Source of the DNA: Stomorhina lunata
Lineage: Eukaryota; Arthropoda; Insecta; Diptera; Rhiniidae
Direction of reading: 5' to 3'
Length of the DNA: 64,000 nt
Assembly: GCA_933228675.1 (NCBI GenBank)
Contig: OW121742.1
Coordinates: 20,955,994-21,019,993 of the forward strand
Both the position numbers and the translations under genes were made by a program. The notes under the pieces are model-generated. The model made no database searches. It saw only the letters and a list, made by a program, of their open reading frames with translations, and had not been told where the DNA came from. Each line of letters opens with the position of its first letter. Position 1 is the stretch's first letter. Positions 23,891-36,880 of the stretch are shown piece after piece.

Positions 23891-25790
23891 GAAATATAAA
23901 AATTTCTTATTTTTATAGAAATTTTTTAAAAAACTTATTTTTATAGGAAATTTTTAAAAAACTTATTTTTATAGGAAATTTTCTCAAAATTTTTTATAGG
24001 AAATTTTCTCAAAATTTTTTATAGGAAATTTTTGAAAAATTTCTTTTTTTAATAGATTTTTTTTTAATTTTTTAATTTTTATAGGAAATTTTTCAAATTT
24101 TTTTTATTTTTATGGAAAATTTAAAAATTTTTTATTTTTAAGGGAAATTTTTCAAAAATTTACCATTTTTATAGTAAATTTTTCAAAAACTTCAATAATA
24201 GGAAGTTTTAACAAATGGAAATTTTTAAGAAATTTTTCAATAATTTAATATTTTTATAGGAAACTTTTCAAAAATTTGCTATTGTTATAGGAAATTTTAT
24301 ATTTTTAAAGGAAATTTTTCAACAATTTCTTATTTATAGCAAATTTTTTAAACATTTCTTATTTTTATAGGAAATTTTTGAAAAATTTCTTAGTTTTAAA
24401 GAAAGTTTTTCAAAAATTTACTATATTTATAAAATTTTTTTGAAAATTTCCTATTTTTATATCAAATTTTTTAAAAATTTTTATAGGAAACGTTCTAAAA
24501 ATTTTATAGGAATTTTTCCAAAAATTTACTATTTTTATAGGAAATTATTAAAAATTTTATATTTTCATTGGAAATTTTTCAAAAATTTTGTTAATTTTAT
24601 AGGAAATTTTTCAAAAGTGTCTTAGTTTTATTGCAAATTTTTAAAAAATTTCTTATTTTTATTGCAAAATTTTCAAGATTTTCTTATTTTCATATAAATT
24701 TGTTCAAAAATTTCTTAGTTTTATAGGAAATTTTTGAAAAATTTCTTATTTTAAGAAAATTGTTCAAAAATTTACTATTTTTATAGGATTTTTTTTTAAA
24801 TTTCTTATTTTTATAGAAAATTTTTAAAAAATTTATTAGCTTTATAGAAAATTTTCCAAAGATTTTTTATTTTTATAGGAAATGTTCAATAATTTACTAT
24901 TTTTATAGGAAATTTTTCAAAAAAAAAAAAACTACTTTTATAGAAAATTTTAAAAATTTCTTATTTTTATAGGAAATTTTTCAAAAATTTCTTTTTTTTA
25001 TAAGAAATTTCTCAAAAATTTACTTTTTTATAGGAAAATTTTCAAAAATTTACTATTGTTATAGAAAAGTTATTAAAAATTTACTATTTTTATAGGAAGT
25101 TTAAAAAAATTTAATTTTTCAAAAATTTACTATTTTTTTTGGAAAATTTTCAAAAAATTACTATTTTCATAGGAAATTTAAGGAAATTTCCTTTTTTGAT
25201 ATGAAATTTTTCAAAAGGAAATTTAAGGATAGGATATTTTTTTAAATTTCTTATTTTTATAGGAAATTTTTCAAAAATGTACTATTTTGTAGGAAAATTT
25301 TCAAAAATTTCTTATTTTTATAGAAAATTTTTCAAAAATTTCTTATTTTTTTAGGTAGTTTTTCAAAATTTTTTTATTTTTATAGGAAATTTGTAAAATA
25401 TTACTTATTTTTATAGGAAATTTCTTAAAAATTTGTTTATTTGTATAGCAAATTTTTAAAAAATTTACTATTTTTGTCGGAAATTTATTAAAATTTTTCT
25501 ATTTTTATAGGAAATTTTTCAGAAATTTCTTATTATTATAGAAAATTTTTCAAAAACATTTTATTTTTGTAGGAAATTTTAAAAAAATTTCTTATTTTTA
25601 TGTCTTATTTTTATCGGAAAATTTTCAAGAATTTCTTATTTTTAAAAGATATTTTTTAAAAATTTCGTATTAAATTTAAATTTTCTTTTTTTATAGCAAC
25701 TTTTTCAAAAATTTCCTATTTTTATAGGAAATTTTTCAACAATTTCTTATTTTTAAGGAAATTTTGCAAAAGTTTTATATTTTTGAAGGC
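23891..25790 (+). repeat. Strongly diverged 31-bp dyad minisatellite
   Basis: Monomers of TTTTTATAGGAAATTTTTCA type are recognisable throughout, but with truncations, indels and substitutions in nearly every copy. No homogeneous core remains. This is probably an old array no longer being homogenised. The short frame at 24440-24625 is a repeat by-product. Confidence 0.88.
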
Positions 25791-26755
25791 GACATTAAAA
25801 AGATTCTTATTAAATTTGAAGATTTAAATTTCTTACGTATTAATTTCTCATCTTATGGTCAATCACAATTTATCGACTTAGGTATTGGTACTTGATCCCA
25901 GTGGGTTTTCCTATCAACAAAATAGGACAAAGTAATTCGATTTCTGATATTTTATGACCAGCCTACACAGAATTTCAAAAATTTTTATATTTGAAATTAT
26001 TATGTCAACTCAGTTTTAAACTTTTTTAAAGTTAAATTGCCCAGACATAAACTGTTAAAAAAAGAACTACCTTAAATGTTATTTAACTTGCAACAAAAAG
26101 AACTTAAGGACTTTTAAGAATCCCAGGGAATTTCCTCATCCTAACAGGGAAGTAAAAACGTTTTGGGTAAATTATTTTTTGGGGGTTTTATAAAGTTTAC
26201 TTAAGTTTGGTTACCCATTTAGCAAAATGTATTAAAGTTAAGTAGAGCTAGAGTCCTTTATCAGATCCTGATAGAGGGAGAGGATGTGGTAAATATTTGT
26301 GGTTTCTCTATTGAAATTTAATTTAAATAAATAGCAAAACAATAAGGCCGGAAAATCATATGAACAATATTCGAAATATTTCTACTTAACTATAAATTTT
26401 ATATTTTAAATCCTTCTTTTAGAGAAGATATATTTTATTTCAAAAATATGTGGGTTAAATTGTTAGTATTTAGAAAAATGTTCAGGTATTCCTTAGATTC
26501 ATATAAATTTACTTTGAAATATCTTTATACATAAATTTATTTTCTTGCTAAAATTTATTTTCTTCTTTTCATTTTAGGTAATTTATCTTTAATCTTGAAA
26601 GAAACCACAGGCCTCATGAAAGCATTTAATTGAAATATAATTTTGTATACAAATTAAGGTAAACTTTTTCACATAACTCTATTTAAGGATTAAGGATAAG
26701 ACTTAAAAGCAAAATATTTGAAATTGAAAACTGTTTTTATAGAGAAATTTGTAAT
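25791..26755. other. Non-array AT-rich DNA
   Basis: This is an intervening stretch without tandem repeats. A short dyad TATCAG-ATC-CTGATA is present at about 26259-26273. Nothing else was recognised. Confidence 0.5.
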
Positions 26756-29700
26756 ATGAATGTTTTGAAAACTTCCTATAAAAATAAGAAATTTTTGAAA
26801 AACTTCCTATAAAAATATGATATTCTTGAAACACTTCCTATAAAAATAAGAAATTTTTGAAAATTTCCTATAAAAATAAGAAATGTTTGAAAAATTTCCT
26901 ATAAAAATAAGAAATTTTTGAAAAACTTCCTATAAAAATATGATATTCTTGAAACATTTCCTATAAAAATAAGAAATTTTTAAAAATTTCCTATAAAAAT
27001 AAGAAATGTTTGTAAAATTTCCTATAAAAATAAGAAATTTTTGAAAAACTTCCTATAAAAATATGATATTCTTGAAACATTTCCTATAAAAATAAGAAAT
27101 TTTTAAAAATTTCCTATAAAAATAAGAAATGTTTGAAAAATTTCCTATAAAAATAAGAAATTTTTGAAAAACTTCCTATAAAAATATGATATTCTTGAAA
27201 CATTTCCTATAAAAATAAGAAATTTTTAAAAATTTCCTATAAAAATAAGAAATGTTTGAAAAATTTCCTATAAAAATTAGAAATTTTTGAAAAATTTCCT
27301 ATAAAAATGAGAAATTTTTGAAAAATTGTCTATAAAAATAAGAAATTTTTGAAAAATTTCCTATAAAAATAAGAAATTTTTGAAAAATTTCCTATAAAAA
27401 TAGGAAATTTTTGAAAAATTTCCTATAAAAATAGGAAATTTTTGAAAAATTTCCTGTAAAAATAGCAAATTTTTGAAAAATTTCCTATAAAAATAGGAAA
27501 TTTTTGAAAAATTTCCTATAAAAATAGGAAATTTTTAAAAAATTTTCTATAAAAATGAGAAATTTTTGAAAAATTGCCTATAAAAATAAGAAATTTTTGA
27601 AAAATTTCCTATAAAAATATGATATTCTTGAATAATTTCCTATAAAAATAAGAAATTTTTAAAAATTTGCTATAAAAATAAGAAATTTTTTAAAAATTGC
27701 CTATAAAAATAAGAAATTTTTGAAAAATTTCCTATAAAAATATGATATTCTTGAATAATTTCCTATAAAAATAAGAAATTTTTAAAAATTTCCTATAAAA
27801 ATAAGAAATGTTTGAAAAATTTCCTATAAAAATAAGAAATTTTTGAAAAACTTCCTATAAAAATATGATATTCTTGAAACATTTCCTATAAAAATAAGAA
27901 ATTTTTAAAAATTTCCTATAAAAATAAAAATGTTTGTAAAATTTCCTATAAAAATAAGAAATTTTTGAAAAACTTCCTATAAAAATATGATATTCTTGAA
28001 ACATTTCCTATAAAAATAAGAAATTTTTAAAAATTTCCTATAAAAATAAGAAATGTTTGAAAAATTTCCTATAAAAATAAGAAATTTTTGAAAAACTTCC
28101 CATAAAAATATGATATTCTTGAAACATTTCCTATAAAAATAAGAAATTTTTAAAAATTTCCTATAAAAATAAGAAATGTTTGAAAAATTTCCTATAAAAA
28201 TAAGAAATTTTTGAAAAATTTCCTATAAAAATGAGAAATTTTTGAAAAATTGTCTATAAAAATAAGAAATTTTTGAAAAATTTCCTATAAAAATAAGAAA
28301 TTTTTGAAAAATTTCCTTTAAAAATAAGAAATTTTTGAAAAATTTCCTATAAAAATAGGAAATTTTTGAAAAATGTCCAAAAAAAAATAAGAAATTTTGA
28401 AAAATTTCTTACAGAAAAAAAATTTTTTGAAAAACTAAAAAAGAAAATATAAATTTTTGTTTAATTTCTTTTAAAAATAAGAAATTTTTGAAAAATTTCC
28501 TATAAAAATAAGAAATTTTTGAAAAATTTCCTTTAAAAATAAGAAATTTTTGAAAAATTTCCTATAAAAATAAGAAATTTTTGAAAACTTTTCTAGCAAA
28601 ATAAGAAACTTTTGAAAAATTTCCTATAAAAATAATAAATTTTTAAAAATTTCCTATAAAAATAATAAATTTTTGAAAAATTTCCTATAAAAATGAGAAA
28701 TTTTTAAAAAATTTCTTATAAAAATAAAAAAAAAATTTTAAAAATTTCTTCTAAAAATAAGAAATTTTTGAAAAAAGATTAAAAATTTTTGAAAAATTTC
28801 TTATTAAAAATAAAAAAAAAAAAATTTTTTAAAAAATTGCATAAAAATAAGAAATTAAAAAAAAATCCTAAATAAATAAGAAACTTTTGAAAAAAATCCC
28901 ATTAAAAGTTTTGAAAAATTTCTTAGAAAAATAAGAAATATTTGAAAAATTTCCTATTAAAATAAGACATTTTTGAAAAATTTTCTATAAAGATTAAAAA
29001 TTTCTATAAAACTAAGTCATTTTTGAAAAATTTCTTATAAAAATAAGAAGTTTGGAAAAAAAATTAATTTTTTTTTTTAAATTTCCGCTAAAAATAAGAA
29101 ATTTGTGAAAATTTTTCTATAAAAATAAGAAATTTAAAAAATTTCCCATAAAATTGAATCTTTTGAAAAATTTCCTTTAAAAATAAAAAATTTTTTAAAA
29201 ATTTCCTATAAAAGCAAAAAGTTTCATATAAAAATAATATATTTTTGAAAAATGTCCTATAAAAATTTTTCAAAAATTTCCTATAAAAATTTTTCAAAAA
29301 TTTCTTATAAAAATTTTTGAAAAATTTCTTATAAAAATTTTTGAAAAATTTCTTATAAAAATTTTTGAAAAATTTCCTATAAAAATTTTTCAAAAATTTC
29401 CTATAAAAATTTTTGAAAAATTTCTTATAAAAATTTTTGAAAAATTTCTTATACAAATTTTTAAAAAATTTCCTGTAAAAATTTTTGAAAAATTTCCTAT
29501 AAAAATCAAAAATTTTTGAAAAATTTCCTACAAAAGTAAGCAATTTAAAAAAAAAGCCCGATAAAAAATAAGAAATTGCTAAGAAATTTCGTATAAAAAA
29601 ATATGAAGTTTTTGGAAAATTTTCTTAAGAAAAATATGAAATTTTTGAAAATTGAGCTATAGAAATATATACAATTTCTTAGGAATCAAAATAGACATTT

Positions 29701-29760
29701 TTGAAAAATTTGCTATAGAAAAATTAAAGATTTTTTTACAATGTCTTTTAGAAAAAAAAA
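26756..29760 (-). repeat. 31-bp dyad minisatellite, inverted orientation, with 123-bp higher-order unit
   Basis: Monomers read GAAAAATTTCCTATAAAAAT, the reverse complement of the family at 8.5 and 32 kb. A distinctive monomer ATATGATATTCTTGAA recurs at about 26818, 26941, 27064 and 27187, and again at 27620, 27743, 27866, 27988 and 28111. That is a four-monomer unit of 122-123 bp. A further copy-back of about 924 bp is indicated by the AAAAATTGTCTATA monomer at 27328 and 28252. From 28380 the copies decay. At 29230-29500 a short-unit block lacks part of the monomer and gives the open frame at 29088-29543. Confidence 0.92.
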
Positions 29761-31140
29761 TGTTTTTCTTTTTTTTTTTTTCATAAAAACCTTGATCAAT
29801 TAAAGTTCAATGAGGAACAATCAATTTAATTGCACTTGTGAATTATTGGTTTTGAAGTTTTTCCTGGGAACTATTATTATCTAACACTTTCTAACCATAT
29901 TAATTGTAGTTTTTTGTTCATGTTTTGGTAAATCTTATCACAATAATTTCCTTTAATAAATCATTTTTGTTTTCTGTTTCCATTATAAAATTTGTAACCA
30001 GTTTTTTGTTGTAAATTTGACTGTAAAGTTGAATTATTTAAAGAAAAACTTAACAATATAAGCGTTAAACAAAAAATTTTGTAATAACGAAAACAATTTA
30101 CTAAAAATAGTGAATATTAACAAAAAACTCATTTATATGATGACAAGATCAGCAAAAACCATAAATACAATATCATGATTATGATTATTTGTGATAAAAA
30201 ATACCAGTAATTTGCGGCTGCTAATAGCCAATAGCTGGCCCAAGCCTGGAAACGTAATAGAGTCTGCAATAAAAATATCATTAGAGAGCAGTTGGTGGTT
30301 TTTGAACTTGAATTTTTGCCTCAGTCATTAAAGGCTATATCAATATTATCTTTTATTACTTAAAAAAGAGACTTTCATTCATTTATTGTTTTTTAATATA
30401 TTTATATTTTTTTCGTTTCATTTCACTTTCAATATTGCATCGAGACACGCATCTTGGATTGAGTGATGATGGAATGAAATGATCATGGCAACAAAAAAAT
30501 CACTTAAAAACAAAAATTAAATAATTTATGTGTTTTGATTGTTAAGATACAAAAAACAGAGTGACAAGTGATTTTAAAGACAATTTGTCCATGTTTTCAC
30601 AGCAAAATTGAATTTGTTTTTCTTTGGTCAAATTATGCGATACGCAACAGGCAGACAGACAGACAGAGCAGACTTTTGATGTAAGACTTTTTAATGACAC
30701 TTGAGTAATTTGTCATTAAAGGAAAAATTTACAGTCGGAGCATAAACTATTGATTATTTATAAATTACATTTTAAAATTTTAAATAATAATTTTTTACAA
30801 CTTATTCATGAATACCAAAAAATTTTTCTTATACCAGAAGTTTTTACGTTGAATGAATAATGACAGAAATATTGTTAAATTATTGTTAATGCAAAGAAAT
30901 GAAAGTTTTAAAAATTTTGTTAAACAATTTCGTAGAAATAAATAAAATTTTGAAAATTCGCATTACAAAGTAATTTTTAAGAAATCTTGCAAAACGAATT
31001 AGAAAGTGATATTTAAATATAATTTAATCAAATTGTTTATCATAAAGAAACTTTTGTTTAACAAAAATGTATTTTTGCTTAACAAAAATATACTTTTGTT
31101 TAGAACGAAAAATTTGTATAAAAAAACTATTTTAAAATTA
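29761..31140. other. Non-array AT-rich DNA
   Basis: This 1.4-kb gap lies between inverted and direct 31-bp arrays. A CAGACAGACAGACAGAG microsatellite is at about 30651-30667. No gene, RNA gene or element end was recognised. The frame at 31006-31203 is A/T-run driven. Confidence 0.5.
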
Positions 31141-31919
31141 AATTTTTTCAGAAATTTCTTATTTTTAAAAGCAATTTTTCAACAATTTCATATTTTTGCA
31201 TGAAATTTTCCAAAAATTTCCTAAAACTACAGGAAATTTTTCAAAAATGTCTGTTTTTATAGGAAATTTTTCAAAAATTTCTTATTTTTATATAAAATTT
31301 TTCAAAGCTTTCTTATTATTATAGGAAATTTTTCAAAAATTTATTATAGTTATAGGAATTTTTTTCAAAAATTTCTTATATTTATAGGAATTTTTTAAAA
31401 AATTTACTATTTTTATAGGAAATTTTAAAAAAATTTTAATATTTTAGGAAATTTTTCAAAAATTTCTTATTTTTATAGGAAATTTTCCAAAATTTTGTTG
31501 TTTTTTTAGGAAATTTTTCAAAAATTTTTTATTTTTATAGGAAAATTTTCAAAAATTTCTTATTTTTATAGAAAATTTTTCAAAAGTTTCTTATTTTTAT
31601 AAGAAAATTTTTTAAAAATTTCTTATTTTTATAGGAAATTTCTCAAAAATTGTATATTTTTATTGGAAATTTTTCAAAAATTTCTTATTTTTATAAAAAA
31701 ATTTTCAAAACTTTCTTATTTTTATAAAAATCTTTTCAAAAATTTCTTATTTTAATAAGAAGTTTTTCAAAAGATTTTTATTTTTATAGGAAATTTTTCA
31801 AAAATTTCTTTTTTCCATAGGAAATTTTTCAGAAATTTCTTGTTTTTATAAGAAAAATTTATCAAAAATTTCCTGTTTTTATAGGAAATTTATCAAAAAT
31901 TTCTTATTTTTATAGGAAA
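31141..31919 (+). repeat. 31-bp dyad minisatellite, diverged left flank
   Basis: Degenerate copies (TTTCTTATTTTTATAGGAAA with indels) lead into the homogeneous core that begins near 31920. Confidence 0.9.
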
Positions 31920-34875
31920 TTTTTGAAAAATTTCCTATTTTTATAGGAAATTTTTCAAAAATTTCCTATTTTTATAGGAAATTTTTCAAAAATTTCCTAT
32001 TCTTATAGGAAATTTTTCAAAAATTTCCTATTCTTATAGGAAATTTTTCAAAAATTTCCTATTTTTATAGGAAATTTTTCAAAAATTTTCTATTTTTATA
32101 GGAAATTTTTCAAAAATTTTCTATTTTTATAGGAAATTTTTCAAAAATTTCCTATTTTTATAGGAAATTTTTCAAAAATTTCCTATTTTTATAGGAAATT
32201 TTTCAAAAATTTCCTATTTTTATAGGAAATTTTTCAAAAATTTCCTATTTTTATAGGAAATTTTTCAAAAATTTCCTATTTTTATAGGAAATTTTTCAAA
32301 AATTTCCTATTTTTATAGGAAAATTTTCAAAAATTTCCTATTTTTATAGGAAATTTTTCAAAAATTTCCTATTTTTATAGGAAATTTTTCAAAAATTTCC
32401 TATTTTTATAGGAAATTTTTCAAAAATTTCCTATTTTTATAGGAAATTTTTCAAAAATTTCTAATTTTTATAGGAAATTTTTCAAAAATTTCCTATTTTT
32501 ATAGGAAATTTTTCAAAAATTTCCTATTTTTATAGGAAATTTTTCAAAAATTTCCTATTTTTATAGGAAATTTTTCAAAAATTTCCTATTTTTATAGGAA
32601 ATTTTGCAAAAATTTCCTATTTTTATAGGAAATTTTTCAAAAATTTCCTATTTTTATAGGAAATTTTTCAAAAATTTCCTATTTTTATAGGAAATTTTTC
32701 AAAAATTTCCTATTTTTATAGGAATTTTTTCAAAAATTTCCTATTTTTATAGGAAATTTTTCAAAAATTTCCTATTTTTATAGGAAATTTTTCAAAAATT
32801 TCCTATTTTTATAGGAAATTTTTCAAAAATTTCCTATTTTTATAGGAAATTTTTCAAAAATTTCCTATTTTTATAGGAAATTTTTCAAAAATTTCCTATT
32901 TTTATAGGAAATTTTTCAAAAATTTCCTGTTTTTATAGGAAATTTTTCAAAAATTTCCTATTTTTATAGGAAATTTTTCAAAAATTTCCTATTTTTATAG
33001 GAAATTTTTCAAAAATTTCCTATTTTTATAGGAAATTTTTCAAAAATTTCCTATTTTTATAGGAAATTTTTCAAAAATTTCCTATTTTTATAGGAAATTT
33101 TTCAAAAATTTCCTATTTTTATAGGAAATTTTTCAAAAATTTCCTATTTTTATAGGAAATTTTTCAAAAATTTCCTATTTTTATAGGAAATTTTTCAAAA
33201 ATTTCCTATTTTTATAGGAAATTTTTCAAAAATTTCCTATTTTTATAGGAAATTTTTCAAAAATTTCCTATTTTTATAGGAAATTTTTCAAAAATTTCCT
33301 ATTTTTATAGGAAATTTTTCAAAAATTTCCTATTTTTATAGGAAATTTTTCAAAAATTTCCTATTTTTATAGGAAATTTTTCAAAAATTTCCTATTTTTA
33401 TAGGAAATTTTTCAAAAATTTCCTATTTTTATAGGAAATTTTTCAAAAATTTCCTATTTTTATAGGAAATTTTTCAAAAATTTCCTATTTTTATAGGAAA
33501 TTTTTCAAAAATTTCCTTTTTTTATAGGAAATTTTTCAAAAATTTCCTATTTTTATAGGAAATTTTTCAAAAATTTCCTATTTTTATAGGAAATTTTTCA
33601 AAAATTTCCTATTTTTATAGGAAATTTTTCAAAAATTTCCTATTTTTATAGGAAATTTTTCAAAAATTTCCTATTTTTATAGGAAATTTTTCAAAAATTT
33701 CCTATTTTTATAGGAAATTTTTCAAAAATTTCCTATTTTTATAGGAAATTTTTCAAAAATTTCCTATTTTTATAGGAAATTTTTCAAAAATTTCCTATTT
33801 TTATAGGAAATTTTTCAAAAATTTCTTATTTTTATAGGAAATTTTTCAAAAATTTCCTATTTTTATAGGAAATTTTTCAAAAATTTCCTATTTTTATAGG
33901 AAATTTTTCAAAAATTTCCTATTTTTATAGGAAATTTTCAAAAATTTCCTATTTTTATTGGAAATTTTTCAAAAATTTCCTATTTTCATAGGAAATTTTT
34001 CAAAAATTTCCTATTTTTATAGGAAATTTTTCAAAAATTTCCTATTTTTATAGGAAATTTTTCAAAAATTTCCTATTTTTATAGGAAATTTTTCAAAAAT
34101 TTCCTATTTTTATAGGAAATTTTTCAAAAATTTCCTATTTTTATAGGAAATTTTTCAAAAATTTCCTATTTTTATAGGAAATTTTTCAAAAATTTCCTAT
34201 TTTTATAGGAAATTTTTCAAAAATTTCCTATTTTTATAGGAAATTTTTCAAAAATTTCCTATTTTTATAGGAAATTTTTCAAAAATTTCCTATTTTTATA
34301 GGAAATTTTTCAAAAATTTCCTATTTTTATAGGAAATTTTTCAAAAATTTCCTATTTTTATAGGAAATTTTTCAAAAATTTCCTATTTTTATAGGAAATT
34401 TTTCAAAAATTTCCTATTTTTATAGGAAATTTTTTAAAAATTTTCCTCTTTTTATAGGAAATTTTTCAAAAATTTCCTATTTTTATAGGAAATTTTTCAA
34501 AAATTTCCTATTTTTATAGGAAATTTTTCAAAAATTTCCTATTTTTATAGGAAATTTTTCAAAAATTTCCTATTTTTATAGGAAATTTTTCAAAAATTTC
34601 CTATTTTTATAGGAAATTTTTCAAAAATTTCCTATTTTTATAGGAAATTTTTCAAAAATTTCCTATTTTTATAGGAAATTTTTCAAAAATTTCCTATTTT
34701 TATAGGAAATTTTTCAAAAATTTCCTATTTTTATAGGAAATTTTTCAAAAATTTCCTATTTTTATAGGAAATTTTTCAAAAATTTCCTATTTTTATAGGA
34801 AATTTTTCAAAAATTTCCTATTTTTATAGGAAATTTTTCAAAAATTTCCTATTTTTATAGGAAATTTTTCAAAAA
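31920..34875 (+). repeat. 31-bp dyad minisatellite, highly homogeneous core
   Basis: About 95 copies of the 31-bp monomer run for almost 3 kb with only scattered single-base differences, such as a dropped base at about 33940 and isolated substitutions. It is the most uniform part of the window. Such uniformity implies recent expansion or continuing homogenisation. The sequence is also hard to assemble, so true copy number may differ from that shown. Confidence 0.96.
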
Positions 34876-35690
34876 GTTTCTTCTAATTTTTAAAGGAGAT
34901 TTTTCATGAATTTAATTTTTTCAAAATTTTTTAAAAAATTTTATTTTTTTAGTAGGAAATTTTTCAATAATTTCTTATTTTTATAGGAAAATTTTAAAAA
35001 AATTCTTATTTGGATACGAAATTTTTTAAAATTTTTTCTTATTTTTAAAATAATTTTTTTTTAAATTTCTTATTTTTATGGAATTTTTTTCAAAAATTTC
35101 TTATTTATATAGGAAATTTTTCAAAAATTTCTTATTTTTATAGGAAATTTTTCAAAAATTTCTTATTTTTATAGGAAATTTTTCAAAAATTTCTTATTTT
35201 TATAAAAAATTTTTCAAAAATTTCTTATTTTTATAGGAAATTTTTCAAAAATTTCTTGATTTTATAAGAAATTTTTAAAAAATTTCTTATTTTTATAGGA
35301 AATTTTTCAAAATTTTTTTATTTTTATAGAAAATTTTTCAAAAGTTTCTTATTTTTTTTAGATAATTTTTTTAAAATTTCTTATTTTTTTTATGAAATTT
35401 TTTAAAAATTTCTTATCTTTATAGGGGGAAGTTTTCAAAAATGTATTATTTTTAAGGAAATTTTTAAATAACTTTTTTTTTTTATAGGAAATATTCATTC
35501 CAAGAATTTCTTATTTTTCTAAAAAACTTTTTAAAAATTTCTTATTTTGATAAGAAATTTTTCAAAAATTTCTTATTTTTAATGAAATTTTTTTTAAATG
35601 TCTTATTTTCGTAGGAAATTTTTCAAAAATTTGTTATTTTTATAAGAAATTTTTTAAAAATTTCTTATTTTTTTTGGAATTTTTTTCATA
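34876..35690 (+). repeat. 31-bp dyad minisatellite, diverged right flank
   Basis: At about 34870 the array changes abruptly from uniform to degenerate copies (AAAGTTTCTTCTAATTTTTA), with TTTCTT-type monomers and indels until the repeat ends near 35690. Confidence 0.9.
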
Positions 35691-36880
35691 TATAATCGCG
35701 AAATATATATATGTAGTATTTGGCTTCAACCTTAATTTTGACACTAATATTTCGTTTAACATTTATGTATTTAAATCAAATCTGTCACACTTGTCATGTC
35801 AATATTTCATGTGTCCACTAAATAAATACATCAAAAATTAAGTTACAAAATCAAACAATTTCAAATAGAGTAAAACAAAAACAACACCCACTTGTGTAAT
35901 GGAAAAAAGATTAACCCCGAAATAATTATAAAAATGGAGATATCAAAATGTTAAAATTAAAAAAACTAGATGGATTTAAGTCGAATAAGTTGAAATCAAT
36001 TTGAGTACAACAAAATTTCGAAATTGAGACATTAAAAAGCTAACAAGTTGGATCTGTGACATATGATATTAACGCTAAAGACCTGGTTTTGTTGAAATTG
36101 CATATTTGTAAAAAGCCTTAACTTTCAGAGTGTCTTATTTCAAAATTTTATTTTTTTATCAAAAAATTATTCGCATTTGATCCCAGTCTATTACATTTAT
36201 TTATTAATGTAATAGCAATTTATTGATAAAAGCCAAAAACTGTTTGTGGGGGACAACCAATTCCTCGACGTGTTTTAATTTAATATCAAAATAATCTCTC
36301 TTTTCGATAAAAAAAAAATCAAGCAGTTCAATACTTTTAAACACAAATTAAAAAGTGTCTTTTTTTGAGTTACTACTTTTTTGCAATACAAGAGCTCTTC
36401 ATGATCTTTTTTAAGCTTTTAAGTAAAAATGAGTAACAACTTAAATTTTTTATGCGTAAATTTACAAACGTAATAAAACGAGACCACGCATTATTTCATT
36501 TCTTTATTCAAATTTTTAAATATCCCCAAAAATAAGAGTGGGTAGACCTTTTATTGACTTAATTGTGCCTCAAAACAAGTGATTTTCAATTTTAAGTTCA
36601 AATTTCAAATTATAAAACTGACGAATGAAATGATAAATTAAATTTCAATTTTTAAATGTCAAAATATGTTTTTGACTTAACTTTTTTTGTGGAAGTTCTC
36701 AAAATTTAAATGTTGTTAGCATGTAATTGAAAAATTTAGGAAACATTAATCATTTGAAATGTTTATTTTGTCAAAAAAAGTTTAATGAACTTTGAAATGG
36801 TTTCAAATGTTAAGAAATTCATAATTATAAATTTAGTTATTTACATTTGAAACCATTTTCATTATAACTTCTCAAAAATG
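35691..36880. other. Non-array AT-rich DNA with a small hairpin
   Basis: No tandem structure is seen. A perfect inverted repeat CTATTACATT / AATGTAATAG lies at 36188-36197 and 36206-36215 with an 8-base loop. No gene was recognised. Confidence 0.5.

Noticed and set aside
29088..29543. 151-codon minus-strand open frame with FYRKFFKNF repeats
   Set aside because: It lies in degenerate 31-bp monomers shortened to about 27 or 30 bp, and translates only A/T runs.
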